Source: Pleurodeles waltl (taxonomy: Eukaryota; Chordata; Amphibia; Caudata; Salamandridae). From it: a stretch of 64,000 nt of DNA. Location of the stretch: positions 639,593,465 through 639,657,464 of the forward strand of contig NC_090439.1 in assembly GCF_031143425.1 (NCBI RefSeq), in the 5' to 3' direction. This document shows, one piece after another, positions 47,570-59,714 of this stretch (positions are counted from its first letter, which is position 1; each line of letters begins with the position of its first letter). Made by a program: the position numbers and the translations under genes. The notes below the pieces were generated by a model. The model searched no databases. It worked only from the letters and a program-made list of their open reading frames with translations, and was not told the origin of the DNA.

Positions 47570-49827
47570 TGTTAGAAATGGGGTTTTTGGTTGGCAGTCA
47601 GGTTACCTCCTGTCCAAGCAAAAGCCCTCACTCTAGTCAGGGTAAGTCACACACTATCCAAGATTATCCTGTGCCCACCCTCTGGTAGCTTGGCACGAGC
47701 AGTCAGGCTTAACTTAGAAGGCAATGTGTAAAGTATTTGTGCAATAAATCATACAATACCACCATATAGCACCACAAAAATACACCACACAGTGTTTAGA
47801 AAAATATATAATATTTATCAGGATAATTGTAGGTCAAAAAGAATAAAGTTGCAATGGAAAATTGTAGAAATATCACAGGGAAGTGATATAAAGTGTCTTA
47901 AGTCTTTAGAATGCAATACAGTGTCTTTCAAGCACAAAGTACCTGGTTTCTGGTGGAAAATCTCCTCAGAGGGCCACAGGAGAAGAGATGCGTGGAAAAA
48001 GGGGTGTGTGCGTCGATTTCTCCTTAGCACACACAGACTTGCGTCGGTCTTTTCCACGCGGGGAAGTCGGGCGTCGTTTTCCGGCGCGCAGGCAGTCTCT
48101 TTTTGTGGATCGCGGGGATTACCAGATGTCCCGGGTCTGTGCGTGGATTCTCCTGCTTGTTTTCCGGCTGCGCGTCGTTCTGCGGGGCTGCGCGTCGAAG
48201 TTTCGATCTCACGGTAGGCGTCGCGTCGATTTCTCCTTGGAAGTCGGGCGGCGTTGTCCTTGCGAGGCCGTGCGTCGAAAGTTTGGTCTCACGGCAGGCG
48301 TCGCGTCGATTTCTCCTTGGAAGTCGGGCGGCGTTGTCCTTGCGAGGCCGTGCGTCAAAGTTTCGCACTCACGGTGGGCGTCGCGTCGATTTCTCCTGGA
48401 AAGTCGAGCGGCTTTGTCCTTGCGAGGTTGTGCGTCGAAGTCTCGATCGTCCCGAGGGCGTCGCGTCGATCAGCGTCGGTGTGCGGCGTTTTTCTCGCCG
48501 CGAAACAAGCTGTGCGTCAAAATTTTCGGCGCACGGAGCGTCCAAGTGAAAGGAAGAAGTCTTTTTGGTCCTGAGACTTCAAGGAACAGGAGGCAAGCTC
48601 TATCCAAGCCCTTGGAGAGCACTTTCACAGCCAGACAAGAGTTCAGCAAGGCAGCAGGGCAACAGCAAGACAGCAGTCCTTTGTAGAAAGCAGACAGGTG
48701 AGTCCTTTGAGCAGCCAGGCAGTTCTTCTTGGCAGGATGTAGTTTCTGGTTCCGGTTTCTTCTCCAGCAAGTGTCTGATGAGGTAGGGCAGAGGCCCTGT
48801 TTTATACCCAAATGTGCCTTTGAAGTGGGGGAGACTTCAAAGAGTGGCTAAGAAGTGCACCAGGTCCCCTTTCAGTTCAATCCTGTCTGCCAGGGTCCCA
48901 GTAGGGGGTGTGGCAGTCCTTTGTGTGAGGGCAGGCCTTCCACCCTCCCAGCCCAGGAAGACCCATTCAAAATGCAGATGTATGCAAGTGAGGCTGAGTA
49001 CCCTGTGTTTGGGGTGTGTCTGAGTGAATGCACAAGGAGCTGGCAACTAAACCTAGCCAGACGTGGATTGTAAGGCACAGAAGGATTTAAGTGCAAAGAA
49101 ATGCTCACTTTCTAAAAGTGGCATTTCTAGAATAGTAATATTAAATCCGACTTCACCAGTCAGTAGGATTTTGTATTACCATTCTGGCCATACTAAATAT
49201 GACCTCCCTGCTCCTTTCAGATCAGCAGCTGCCACTTCAACAGTGTATGAGGGCAGCCCCAATGTTAGCCTATGAAGGGAGCAGGTCTCCCAGTAGTGCA
49301 AAAACGAATTTAGGAGTTTTACACTACCAGGACATATAACTACACAGGTACATGTCCTGTCTTTTACCTACACAGCACCCTGCTCTAGGGGATACCCAGG
49401 GCACACATTAAGGGTGACTTATATGCAGAAAAAGGGGAGTTCTAGGCTTGGCAAGTACTTTTAAATGCCAAGTCGAGGTGGCAGTGAAACTGCACACACA
49501 GGCCTAGCAATGGTAGGCCTGAGACAAGGAAAAGGGGCTACTTAAGTGGGTGGCACAATCCGTGCTGCAGGTCCACTAGTAGCATTTAATCTATATGCCC
49601 TAGGCACCTGGAGTGCACATGACTGGGGACTTATAAGTAGATTAAATAGTTCAATCAGGTATGATCCAAAGTTACCATGTTTACAGAGAGAGAGCATATA
49701 CACTTTATCACTGGTTAGCAGTGGTAAAGTGCGCAGAGTCTAAAAACCAGCAAAAACAGTATCCAAAACAAGGAGGGAGGCAGGCAAAAAGTTAGGGGTG
49801 ACTACCCTAAGGCTGTCAGGTCTAACA
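47570..49827 (-). repeat. 5' LTR of Gmr1-like element
   Basis: Counterpart of 40314-42571, offset by exactly 7256 bp, with about seven substitutions noted by eye (for example near 48090, 48354, 48490, 48518, 48936, 49042 and 49770). The 80-bp CpG repeat array lies at about 48186-48471. The minus-strand TATAAAA at 48800-48806 would start transcription near 48775, placing the repeat array in the transcribed R/U5 part. Confidence 0.95.
48800..48806 (-). promoter_or_regulatory. TATA box in 5' LTR
   Basis: Minus-strand TATAAAA in a GGGTATAAAACAGGGCC context. The same sequence is at 41544-41550 in the other LTR. It is the only strong TATA found in the correct orientation. Confidence 0.6.
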
Positions 49828-49832
49828 CAGAT
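49828..49832. repeat. Target-site duplication cagat (right)
   Basis: Second copy of the 5-bp target duplication flanking the Gmr1-like element. Confidence 0.93.
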
Positions 49833-52115
49833 AACAAAGGTCTCCCAGACAGCTAAAGGTGTTTCTAGCGATACCTAAAAGGGACTGTCTTTTTGTTTTT
49901 GTTTTTTTGGGGGGGAAAAAGTGAGCTCCACCAAACAACTTCACTCTTGTTTCCATGCCAACCTCTCGACTAAACAAACTATGTCCCAAGTATTTATGCA
50001 GGTATTGGTCTTACCTTTACATCATAAACCTATTCTAACACAGAATACAGGACAATTTGTGAAACTACAAGCTACCCAAATTAAACTGAACATTGTCCTA
50101 AATGCAAAAACACTGCAGTTACCACTTTTGTTCAAAGGATGTTTCAGAAATGCACAGTGAAGGACATTGGTGGCAATATAGAGTTTACTCCAAAATTAGA
50201 ATGTAAAGAATGAACACATTAAGTCACAGTGGAAAGCTCATGTACAGGTACCTGCTGTTGATATGGTCATATACATTATGTGAATCTGAGTCGGAGCCAG
50301 AAAATATTTTGTGTGCCTTTTCATGGTTGAAAGAGGAGGAAGTGCCTCCATTTTTCATTTTTTGTGGTGCTTGCTAGGGGATTCAATTTGGTGAGAAATA
50401 TTTTACCCATGAATAAACATAGAAATACCACAAAATAAGGGTAAAGTGCACTTTTTCTTATTGTTTATTCATACGGAATTATTTTCTAGGTAGAAATTCT
50501 GCATGTGTAAATTGTGCACTTGTGGGTGCTTCTGCAAATGTACATTTGTCAGTGATTTCTCAGAGCACAACTGGGAATCCTTGGAAATCTCATTAAAGTC
50601 TAAAAATGTAGTTCAAGTATTTTTAGTTTGGAGTTGTGAACGGTACTGCTGTTATGACCATCCAGTTCCAACGTATTTGTAATACCCACACATCAATTCA
50701 CATAATATTGAATTTGATAAGCCTTTATGCCTTTTCCTCAGTGCATAATGTGTAAAAAATATTTATTAAGAAATTGAAAGGTAGACTGCGTTCAAATGCA
50801 TCCACCCATGGATTGTGGAGCATGTCCAGATTTATTAAAGCGAGAAAACCTGGGAATGTGTCAAAATGTTAGATCTTCCCCAGTGAGGAGAAATATTTAT
50901 TTTCCTCCTTGTTATTTCATCTTTGCACATGTGCTGCACTGTTCAGCAAAAACAGAAGGAGGAAAATGTCTCCAGTGATTGTGCAGGAAGGTATACATTC
51001 CTGCACAAAACAATCCTGCCTTCAGCTGTTTTGGTCCACCACAGATATGAATCATATTAGGCCCATTATGGGTGTCAATTATTTTGGCCAATGACTTACG
51101 CACGGCCAATGCACCTTGAGACGATGCGAGGCTTTTTGAAAAATCACACAGGCATTGCGTCTTCCCAGTCACTGTCTCCATCAGCACTTCTGTTTGCGTG
51201 TTTGTCTGAAACAAACATTAAAATAATGACGGGTACTAAATTCCCTTCAGCTTTTCTTTTGTTTTCGCTGTATCGTATAAAACAAACATTTGGTTGCTGT
51301 GTTCCTCTGAGCGTGCACAAAGTTTCAAAGGTGCGGCCTCTCATGATTACGAAATCTCTTTAACGTACACTGACTTTTTTCCTAAATGCAGAAAGATGTA
51401 GGTGGGGTCAAGGGAGGCCGTGCAACCGATAGCCACCAGTGAGAATAACATTACGTTTCCAGTGTGAATGCTTGAACTGAGTGGCAACCTTGCAGGAAAC
51501 TTATTCAGTTAAAAACACCAGATCGAAGTTTAATAATAAAAGAATAGAATGGACTCTATATTTTAGCGGTGAAGTTGCTCAGCTCGACAGGTGTGCTATA
51601 GAAGACAAAACTCGGGACCTATCCAATCATGCGATGGCTGCATCTTTGCCTTTGACCCCGTACAGTGCTCCACTGCCTATGACACATACATACATCTACC
51701 AAAACGTCTCTAACTCACCGAGATGAGGTGGTATTTAACACGTTCGTCTCTTTTACAAATCCAATTTCCTCAGTGACCAAACTGCTACCAGTGAGTAACC
51801 AATCTGGGTTGCCAGATTCATTTTTGCATCTCGAGACTGATTTAAATAATATTAAATAAGATTAAATGATTATGTAAGTGTGCCCTTTGTTTCTTGGACT
51901 GTATTGATGGACACACATCCAGAAGGTTGAAGCTAGTGTAAATAGTATAAATAGTGGGTGCTTCACGCCAGGCTGTATTAATTCCGAAAAGGCAGAGCAA
52001 GTACTTCCTATAGAAGAAATCTATAAATCGGGAAATAGAATGGCATTGTGTCAGCAAAGTAAGTATATCATAAAGCAGACACTGGGTCTCAAGCTTCATA
52101 TCACATCTTCATTCT

Positions 52116-52232
52116 AAAAAAGGACTACTTGATGGCCTAGCAACAAAATCTAATGGGAACACAAAGTAACCATCCTCAAAATGTATGGCATTGATGAATA
52201 CATCATTACAGCATTGGCAAACAATAAAAAAC
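52116..52232. repeat. Dispersed repeat, copy 2
   Basis: Partner of 40176-40296, same orientation and order of shared segments, moderately diverged. Confidence 0.6.
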
Positions 52233-52270
52233 ATGAGTCACTGGCCGAGGGAAGTGACCCAAACCCCCCT

Positions 52271-52271
52271 C

Positions 52272-52314
<43 letters not shown>

Positions 52315-52320
52315 TTATAT
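52271..52320. repeat. (TG)n(TA)n microsatellite
   Basis: About twelve TG units pass directly into about ten TA units. Confidence 0.95.
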
Positions 52321-54016
52321 TATGGTGCCTTTTTGAACCTAGTCAAAGGCTACAGCTGTCAGTAGCCAGACCATTTTCACTCCTTCAGTTAGGAAATATA
52401 ATGGTTAAGGAAGCACCATCTATTATTGCTGGGGAAAAAACACTCAGACCTTCATTTGAAATGCATCTGTAATTCCCATATGGTAAATGCACACAGGCAC
52501 CAATAAAGGGTCAAACCAGTGATCCTGGAATGAAAAATGACCTGGCCATTACAAGTAATCCTCCAGAGTGTGGGTGTTACCAGAGGAATAACTGTTACTG
52601 TATTGCTTTCCATGGGTAATTCCGGACCTTTTTCTAGAAACAAATTCGTCCATGTTTGACCTGGGAAAAATGTCCTAGAAATTTGCAGTAACTTCTAATG
52701 AGAAAATACTGCACCTAAAAGTACTGCATCTTTCAGAATTCTGAGAAACATATAATAAAGGACATGGTGGACGTGGTTAGCATATAGTTTGAGTGCACAA
52801 TTCTGATTTTATATTGGATCTCTCTGACTACTTCCTGCTTTTTTTTGTCACACTTTTCCCCAATCCTTAATGCCAACCTAGCAATACTGTAAGTTAGAAT
52901 TGCAGGTGTGCTTTACTAACAAGCCGCAGCTGAAATTTCACGTAAATAGTAACACTTTAATAATACCTCAAAATATAAATCCATACACGATAGAAATAAT
53001 AACTGGACATGAAAATTACATAAAATAAACAACACATCCCAATCAAATACAGTTGCAACACCCGGCACCGAAGTCCCACACAGTCAAGTCTGTTTAGGAT
53101 CACTGGCATGAACACTCTACTTTTTGTAAACAAAGGTAACATGGAGAAGTTTGAACCTCCTGCCAAAACCTAAATAACTCTTTAAACAGTGTTTGCAGGT
53201 GCTAATTGATTGTAAACATCAGAAATATTACAAAATGTCTCGTACGGATGGTGCTAGAGGTCCCTATAGTAGAGCAATTAGGTGTTTGATTGTTCAGGGA
53301 GATGGATCCAGGACGTTATGCCTCATCCATTTAACGGTTAGGGTCCTAGAAACTTCACAGTTAGTGGGTCAGATCTAGTTACTGATAAGGAAAGACCTCT
53401 GTCTGATCCACAGAAGCCATTTAAGTGTGTGCTCACTGATGAAATGCTGCACATTAGGTCCAAACAGGCCCTCATCAAGCTAACTGAATTTAGCTAGTGT
53501 GCATGGAAGCTGGTTGTGGAAACTCAGAACTACGAAGCGGGGCCAGGAAACCCCTATGGGTGGTTCAGGACATTTAATTGATAACCGAATCCCTAACAAA
53601 CAGGTGATGGGCCTGTGCTCACACTAAGAACAAATAGAGCCAGTGAGTACCATGAAAGAGCACATGGGGCAGGGTCCCGCAAGAAATAAATAAAACAACA
53701 AAGTGCATATTGGCACAGGGCAGAGATTTCTTACAACACAATGTCATCAGTCAAATCACGTTCACCTGTAGGTAGTAGGGTAGTCCACTTCCAGTGACTG
53801 GCGAGGAGGAGAGATGGCTTCTTGGAGCTCTGTGTCTGTACCTTTTCACTCTTCCACTAAAAACATGATTGGGCCCACTTTTTCCCAGGTCTCTGAACTT
53901 CATTTTTATCGGGAGGCAAGAGTAGGCATCACCTCTTAGTGCAGCTACTAAAAAATTAAAACTACACAATGCTGTCAACAGCTAGGAGCTGCACAAAAGG
54001 AAGTCAAGAGGATTAG

Positions 54017-54021
54017 GTCAT
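54017..54021. repeat. Target-site duplication gtcat (left)
   Basis: gtcat precedes the TGTTGGG end of the left LTR and recurs at 59896-59900. Confidence 0.9.
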
Positions 54022-54197
54022 TGTTGGGTCATGTAGGTCTCGTGCTGTTGTCACGCACTATGCGCAGCAGATGAGAATGTGAACGTAGGAGACACGGTTG
54101 GCATACGAAGGTTGGAGTGGGAGGTACGGGAGAGGAAGCTGTAACGATATGTCTACTTACGAATAAATGGTTCAACGCCTTACCATGAGACTTTTCA
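54022..54197 (+). repeat. 5' LTR of Mag-like element
   Basis: 176 bp, TGTTGGG...CTTTTCA. Aligns to 59715-59895; the latter has a 4-bp tgag duplication near its end. An ataaa-type polyadenylation motif (cgaataaatgg) lies near 54162. Confidence 0.92.
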
Positions 54198-54899
54198 GTG
54201 GTGACGAGGGTCTTTGTAGACATTCCTCCCACGTTGAAGATATTATTGGTCATTCCTCTGGATCAACAGCTTCTTCTTCCTTGCATGAGAGGTTTTCTAC
54301 CTCCTATTTGCATCACCACGCAGATTTGCCTCAGGAGTGTGTTACGGAGGAGAGCGCAGGTCTGTCAGCAGAAGTCAGCTGTTTGAGGATGTAAAGTTGA
54401 GTTCCAGGACGCGTCGCTGCTGGACGGAAGCTGATCCAAGAAGGGACTTCTGGGTGGCCATATCCATATTGTGGTTGGCCAATCAGCCCACCTGCCATAT
54501 TACAATTGTTGATTCTGTGTGTCACAGTGACACGCACACCTACTGCAGCCATCTCAAGTCGGCGAGTTGAAATTTCTTTGTGCACGTTTTGACTGCCATT
54601 TGCGGATTTTGCGCACACCTACTGCAGCCATTTTAGGTCGGTAATCTTCGATTTCCTAACACACGCTTTGCACACTGCAGTGACATGCCGGTTGCTGCCT
54701 TGTTCAGCTGTCAGCTGCTTTATTCTACATAATTCACAGTTATTGCCTACCTTGGAAAACAATTTTAATGCGTACTGTGATACGCATACCATTGTGACAT
54801 TATAAGTGGTTATAGTGTCACTTTGTGAACTGGGTTGTATATTTATCATTGTGTGTATATGTTAACATTCTTATTTAATTAATTGCAATAACGCTCACA
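54198..54899 (+). other. Leader region of Mag-like element
   Basis: About 700 bp between the LTR and gag. It begins with a gTGGTGACGAGGG primer-binding-like site. cgcacacctactgcagccat occurs twice, at 54533 and 54612, giving a 79-bp imperfect tandem duplication. No coding function recognised. Confidence 0.6.
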
Positions 54900-56353
54900 A
54901 TGCACCAGTCTATTTCCCCTCCTTCCCCATTTGTTCCCAATCCTGCCTCGTCTGATTCTGATTGGGAACAATGGAAAGAAACTTTTGAAGCATACTTAGA
55001 TGCCCTTGAGGGTGAAACCTTCACCCATAAGAGGAAATTTGTGATCTTAAGACATTGTTTAGGGAACGATGGCAAAAAATTCTCAAATACACTCCAAAGG
55101 TAGCTGTTCTTGTGATCGAAGGTGAAGGTGATGGTGTAGAGGACGAGTATGAAACTGTAATCAAATCCTTGGATGTGAGGTTCGTCAAGTGCAAAAACGT
55201 TACATTAGAAAGACACAAATTATATAGGAGGGTTCAAGCTGAAGGTGAATCCGCTTCCAGTTATGTGGGTGCTTTAAGACTTTTAGCAGTTTCTTGTGAT
55301 TACAAAGAGTTTGAGGAAGAAATGATTAGAGACCAACTCGTAGAAAAGACAAACAACAAAAAAGTGTAGGAGACCTTGTTATCCACGACAAATCTTACGA
55401 TACAAAAAGCATTAGAAATAGCCACCAGGATCGAAAGCACAATAGGGGTCATTCTGACCCTGGCTGTCTTTGACCGCCAGGGCAAGAATGACGGAAGCAC
55501 CGCCAACAGGCTGGCGGTGCTTCAAACCCCATTCCGACCGCGGCGGTAAAGCTGCGGACACACCACCGGGGACGGCGGTGTCCCGCCGATTTCCCCCCGG
55601 CGGTGATAATCCGCCAGGGCAGCGCTGCAAGCCCTGGCGGATTATGACCCCCTTACCGCCAGCCTGTTTCTGGCGGTGTACACCGCCAGGAAGAGGCTGG
55701 CGGTAACGGGTGTCCAGGGGCCCCTGGGGGCCCCTGCACTGCCCATGCCACTGGCATGGGCAGTGCAGGGGCCCCCTAACAGGGCCCGGCCTGCTTTTCA
55801 CTGTCTGCATGGCAGACAGTGAAAAGCGCGACGGATGCAACTACACCCGTCGCACAGCCGCAACACCGCCGGCTCCATTAGGAGCCGGCTCCTGTGTTGC
55901 GGCCTCATTCCCGCCGGCCCAGCGGGAATGTCGGAATGTGGGCCGCGGTAAAGTGGCCGCATGGTGGCCACTTGGCAGTTCCCGCCTGGCGGGTGGCGGT
56001 AGTCGCCCGCCAAGGTCGGAATGAGGGCCAATGTCTTTTATGGAACAAATGTCAATTTCTGAGAAAAATGTCAAATTCGACGGCCGGATGTGCTTGCAGT
56101 TAAAAGTCACTACAAGAAGGGGAACAAGAAGACATTCAGTAAAACTAAAAAGAAGTTTAGCAACACATCCTTAGAGTGTTATAGATGTGGCAGCACTGCT
56201 CATTTGGGGAATGCAAAGTTTTGTCCTGCTGTTGATAAAATGTGTGCCAAATGTTATAAAAAGGGTCATTTTGCTAGGGTGTGTAAATCTATTAAGTCCA
56301 ACAAACAGCAATCTAACAAGGTCAACAGTGTAGCCTCGAATAATTCTCCTTAG
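54900..56353 (+). pseudogene. Mag-like gag pseudogene, interrupted by a MITE
   Basis: Starts at the ATG at 54900 (MHQSISPPSP, then SDWEQWKETFEAYLDAL), frameshifts near 55080, and continues with a capsid-like segment ending IRDQLVEK (to about 55355), with a stop at 55367 and then a KALEIATRIEST segment. The 55444-56029 MITE follows. The nucleocapsid resumes in another frame at about 56096, with zinc knuckles CYRCGSTAHLGNAKFC (56178-56225) and CAKCYKKGHFARVC (56244-56285). In life Gag would form the particle and bind RNA through these knuckles. At least two frameshifts, a stop and the insertion disable it. Confidence 0.85.
55444..56029. mobile_element. 586-bp GC-rich MITE with nested hairpins
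   Basis: The left end AGGGGTCATTCTGACC pairs with the inverted right end GGCCCTCATTCCGACC. AAT at 55441-55443 and 56030-56032 is a likely 3-bp target duplication. The interior is dominated by strong palindromes, for example around 55717-55785 (ggggcccctgcactgcccatgcc and its inverse), 55796-55827 (cactgtctgcatggcagacagtg) and 55859-55907 (caacaccgccggctcc and its inverse), plus many ggcggt/accgcc motifs. It has no coding capacity. Its GC content stands out sharply from the surrounding AT-rich gag. Confidence 0.85.
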
Positions 56354-56466
56354 TAGTGATGAAGAGGAAGTATTTGTTGTAAACAACGATGATTCGTTAA
56401 TCTGTGAGTTGATGTCCAGCATGAAAACCCTTTTGCCTAGTTGAGATAAATGGCATTCAGATTAAG

Positions 56467-59400
56467 ATGATGGCGGATTCCGGATCTCCTTTCACACTTC
56501 TAAGTGAAACCAAGTGGGATGAACTGTTCAAGAGTCAAGGACTCATATTATCCCAGTCACTGATTCAACCTATAGGGTACGGGGGGAAATCCATTGACGT
56601 GATAGGGGAATTCAATGCTGAACTTAAATTCAAGAACAATGCTACTTCAGTGACAATTTACCTGGCCAAGGATGATGCGTGTCTCCTTGGGTGGTTCGAT
56701 CAGGGCAAATTGGAATTAGTATTAGATCCTAATAACCCCGAACAAGTAGTAATAAGGAAGGAATACACGCAGGTGTCTTCTGTTAAGTGTGATAAGTGGG
56801 AGTTCCGCTATCCTACAATATTTAAGAATGGTGTGGGATTATACAAAGGATTTGTTCATATGATCAGAGTTAAGGGGAATACTCAACCCAGGGTCCATAA
56901 AGTGCGCAAAGTTCCCCTCACTTTGAAAGATGATTTCAGGAAGGAATTGGATAAGTTGTGTACTGAGGACATAATAGAAACGATTGAATCGTCTGATTGA
57001 GTTGCGCCTGTGGTTTTGGCGCGCAAGGCCAATGGTTCATCGCGGATGTGTGTGGATTTGCGCGATCTGAATAAGCAAATTTGGGTGGACCAGTACCCTC
57101 TACCCAACATTTCAGATATGTTATCATCTGTCAAAGGTGGTAAAATATTTTCCCTACTCGATAGGACGTCTGCGTCCCATCAAATTAATTTGCATACGAG
57201 TTCAAGACACTATAAGGCCTTTATTACACCTTTTGGTTTATTCCAATTTAAACGGATGCCATTTGGATTGGCCTCTGCTGTTTTTCAAAGAACAGTAGAG
57301 AGTATGTTCAAAGATGTGAGTGGAGTGAAGGCATTCCAAGATGATATTCTAGTTTACGTTAAGGATACGTGTGAACATGACGAGAGATTGAGTCGTGTGT
57401 TGGAAGTGTTGAAGTTGAAGGGAGTGAATCTCAGTCCAAGTAAGTGTTGTTTTGGTGTATTTTCTGTGAATTATTTAGGCTTTGAGTTGTCAGGGAATGG
57501 TATCAAACCCAAGATGAGTTTGGTTAAGGCGATTGAGGATTTTGTGTGTCCGGAAAATAAAGATCAATTAAGGTCTTTCATGGGGTTAATAGAGTTTTAT
57601 GCCAGATTCTTACCTAATTGTTCAGACAAAATTTACAATCTAAGGAATTTGTTGAAGAAGAATGCAAGATTTTTGTGGGATGCCGGCTGCAGGGATGAGT
57701 TTGAGAGTATAAATAAGGAGATTACTCATGCCATTCCTCTGAAACCTTTTGACACCAGCGATCACACTATCATTATGACTGATGCCAGCCAGAAAGGTTA
57801 TGGTGCCGTTTTGTTGCAAAAAAGGGAAGACAAGGAAGAGGTAGTAGCATTTGCATCGAGGATTTTGAGAGGTGCCGAAGCAACATATTCAGTGATCGAG
57901 CATGAAGCCTTAGCATGTTGGTGGGGCAGGAGTCCTTTTAGGCAATTTGTGTGGGGTACTCGGTTTACTATAAGAACCGATCATAAGCCTTTGTTACAAC
58001 TATTTACTGCTAATGGTGCGGAGAGAGCCACGCCGAGGATTGCCAAATAGCAGTACAGGTTGTCTGAACACAATTTCAAATTGGAGTACGTTCCTAGGAA
58101 AACAAATGTATTGGCTAACTGTTTATCAAGATTGACTAGCACTGATTCTTCTGAAGTTTCTGCAGCAGAGGTTAATTCCAATGGCGAGGATGATGAAGTG
58201 GTTGTGTTTTCTGTAAGCGAACAATTGGATGGAGCATTAGATGAACAGGAATGGAGGATAGCATATGAGAAGGATCAGGATGTTAAGTTAATCATGCACT
58301 GGGTTGTTGTGGGGTGGTCACAATGGAATCCTGAAGGGGATCTAGGTAACAAGTACAAACACGTATTTGATGAGTTATCAGTAATCAACGGATTATTATT
58401 TCGGTCAAGGTTGTTAGTAGTACCCGATGGTATGAGAAGGAGAGTTTTGTGTTTAGCACATGAAGGTTACATAGGTATACGAGCCATGAAGAGAAGAATT
58501 AGAGATGGTTTTTGGTGGCCTGGTATAGATAAATGTGTGGAGCATTTCGTGAGGGATTGCATGTGTTGTACTGTCAGTGACAAGTCTCAGATTACAGCAC
58601 CAAGTCCGATTGAAGCTGTAAGTGTACCGGACAAACCATGGAGTAAGTTAGCTGTTGATATTATTGGGCCTGTGAATCTATCGTATGGATCTCAAGAGTA
58701 TGGTTTGGTACTCATTGACTATTATAGCAGATGGCCAGAGGTGAAGTTTGTGAAAATCCCTGATTCTGATAATGTTATCTAGCGGTTGGAAGGTGTTTTT
58801 GCTAGGGAAGGAATTCCAGATGAAATTCTAACAGATAATGGGAGCCTATTTACTTCTGGACAGTTCAGAACATTTGTGTATTTTTGGGGTATTAAGCACA
58901 CAAGGACATCCTTGTATCATCTTAGGAGTAATGGACTCATGGAGAGATTTAACAGGGTTCTCAAAGATAATATTCAATTATCCAAGGCGAGTGGGTTGCA
59001 CTGTAAGTCTGAATTGGCAAAGTTGTTGTGGGAAAACATACTACTAACAATGCTGATACACTTGTGTCGCCTTTTGTCTTGTTGCGTGGTCACATTCCAT
59101 CATCCAAACTAACCAGAGAGTGGATGGGTTGTTTCGAGGCATCGTGGCATAAAGTGGATAGAGTGATGGCGAAACGGAAGGAAGCGCAACAGAAATATGT
59201 TCAGAGTCTGCAGCAATCTCATCACCGAAAGTTTGTTTGGAAGGAGGGGGATATGGTGAGAGTGAAGTCTCCGGGAATTGTGGTTAAAGGCCAGTCAAAG
59301 TTTAGTGGTTGGAGAAAAATTGTGCAAATGGGTGATAGTGTTGTAAAACTGGAAGATGGCAAATGGTGGAACAAAGCCAACATTTCGCTGACCAATTCTG

Positions 59401-59531
59401 TTAAACACAGTGGTTTTCGTGGTGTGGCAGATGGAAAGGATGTATTGAGCTCTCACAAAAGTTCTACCAGCCAACATTCTGCTAGGATAATCAACCCACC
59501 CAAAAAATTTGACGACTATGTTTTGGAGTAA
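56467..59531 (+). pseudogene. Mag-like Pol pseudogene (PR-RT-RNase H-IN)
   Basis: One reading frame from 56467 to about 59030, then +2. Protease: ADSGSPFTLL at the start. RT: LARKANGSSRMCVDLRDLN, FSLLDRTSASHQI (catalytic D), FQDDILVY (57337-57360). RNase H: IIMTDASQKGYGAVL, EHEALACWW, TIRTDHKPL. Integrase: zinc region with HEGYIG where the second His is replaced by Tyr, CMCC, then VDIIGP, TDNGSLF and SNGLMERFN (the DDE residues). Three in-frame stops (56998, 58048 and 58780) and a frameshift near 59030-59060 inactivate it. Length and order are normal for Mag-like Pol. Confidence 0.92.
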
Positions 59532-59714
59532 ATTTCTTGAGGAAATGTGTGTAATGGGTGTTGCATGCAACTTGTTGTCATGTATATAGTTATTTATGAT
59601 GTCAGCACCGGAATATAACTCATCCAATGTACAAAATGTTGTATTCCAATTATCTATCATTCTTCTGGTGCAAGGTTCATTGTAATTGTTAAAATTGTTG
59701 TAAGGGAAAAGATG

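Larger units (their letters stand above)
40314..49827 (-). mobile_element. Complete Gmr1-like Ty3/Gypsy retrotransposon
   Basis: A 9514-bp element on the minus strand with two 2258-bp LTRs (TGTTAG...CTAACA), a cagat 5-bp target duplication, a polypurine tract next to the 3' LTR, a Gag-protease frame and a Pol frame. Pol places integrase before RT/RNase H, the Ty1/copia-like order that marks the Gmr1-like group of deuterostome Ty3/Gypsy elements. Both long frames are uninterrupted, and the LTRs differ at about seven positions by eye, so insertion is recent. Relatives of its LTR occur at 1-76, 9785-11068 and 60407-62110. Confidence 0.95.
49833..54016. other. Unassigned intergenic sequence
   Basis: No gene recognised. 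It includes a 26-bp hairpin gtgcaggaaggtatacattcctgcac near 50981, the second copy of a dispersed repeat (52116-52232) and a TG/TA microsatellite. Short frames on both strands carry no domain. Confidence 0.6.
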
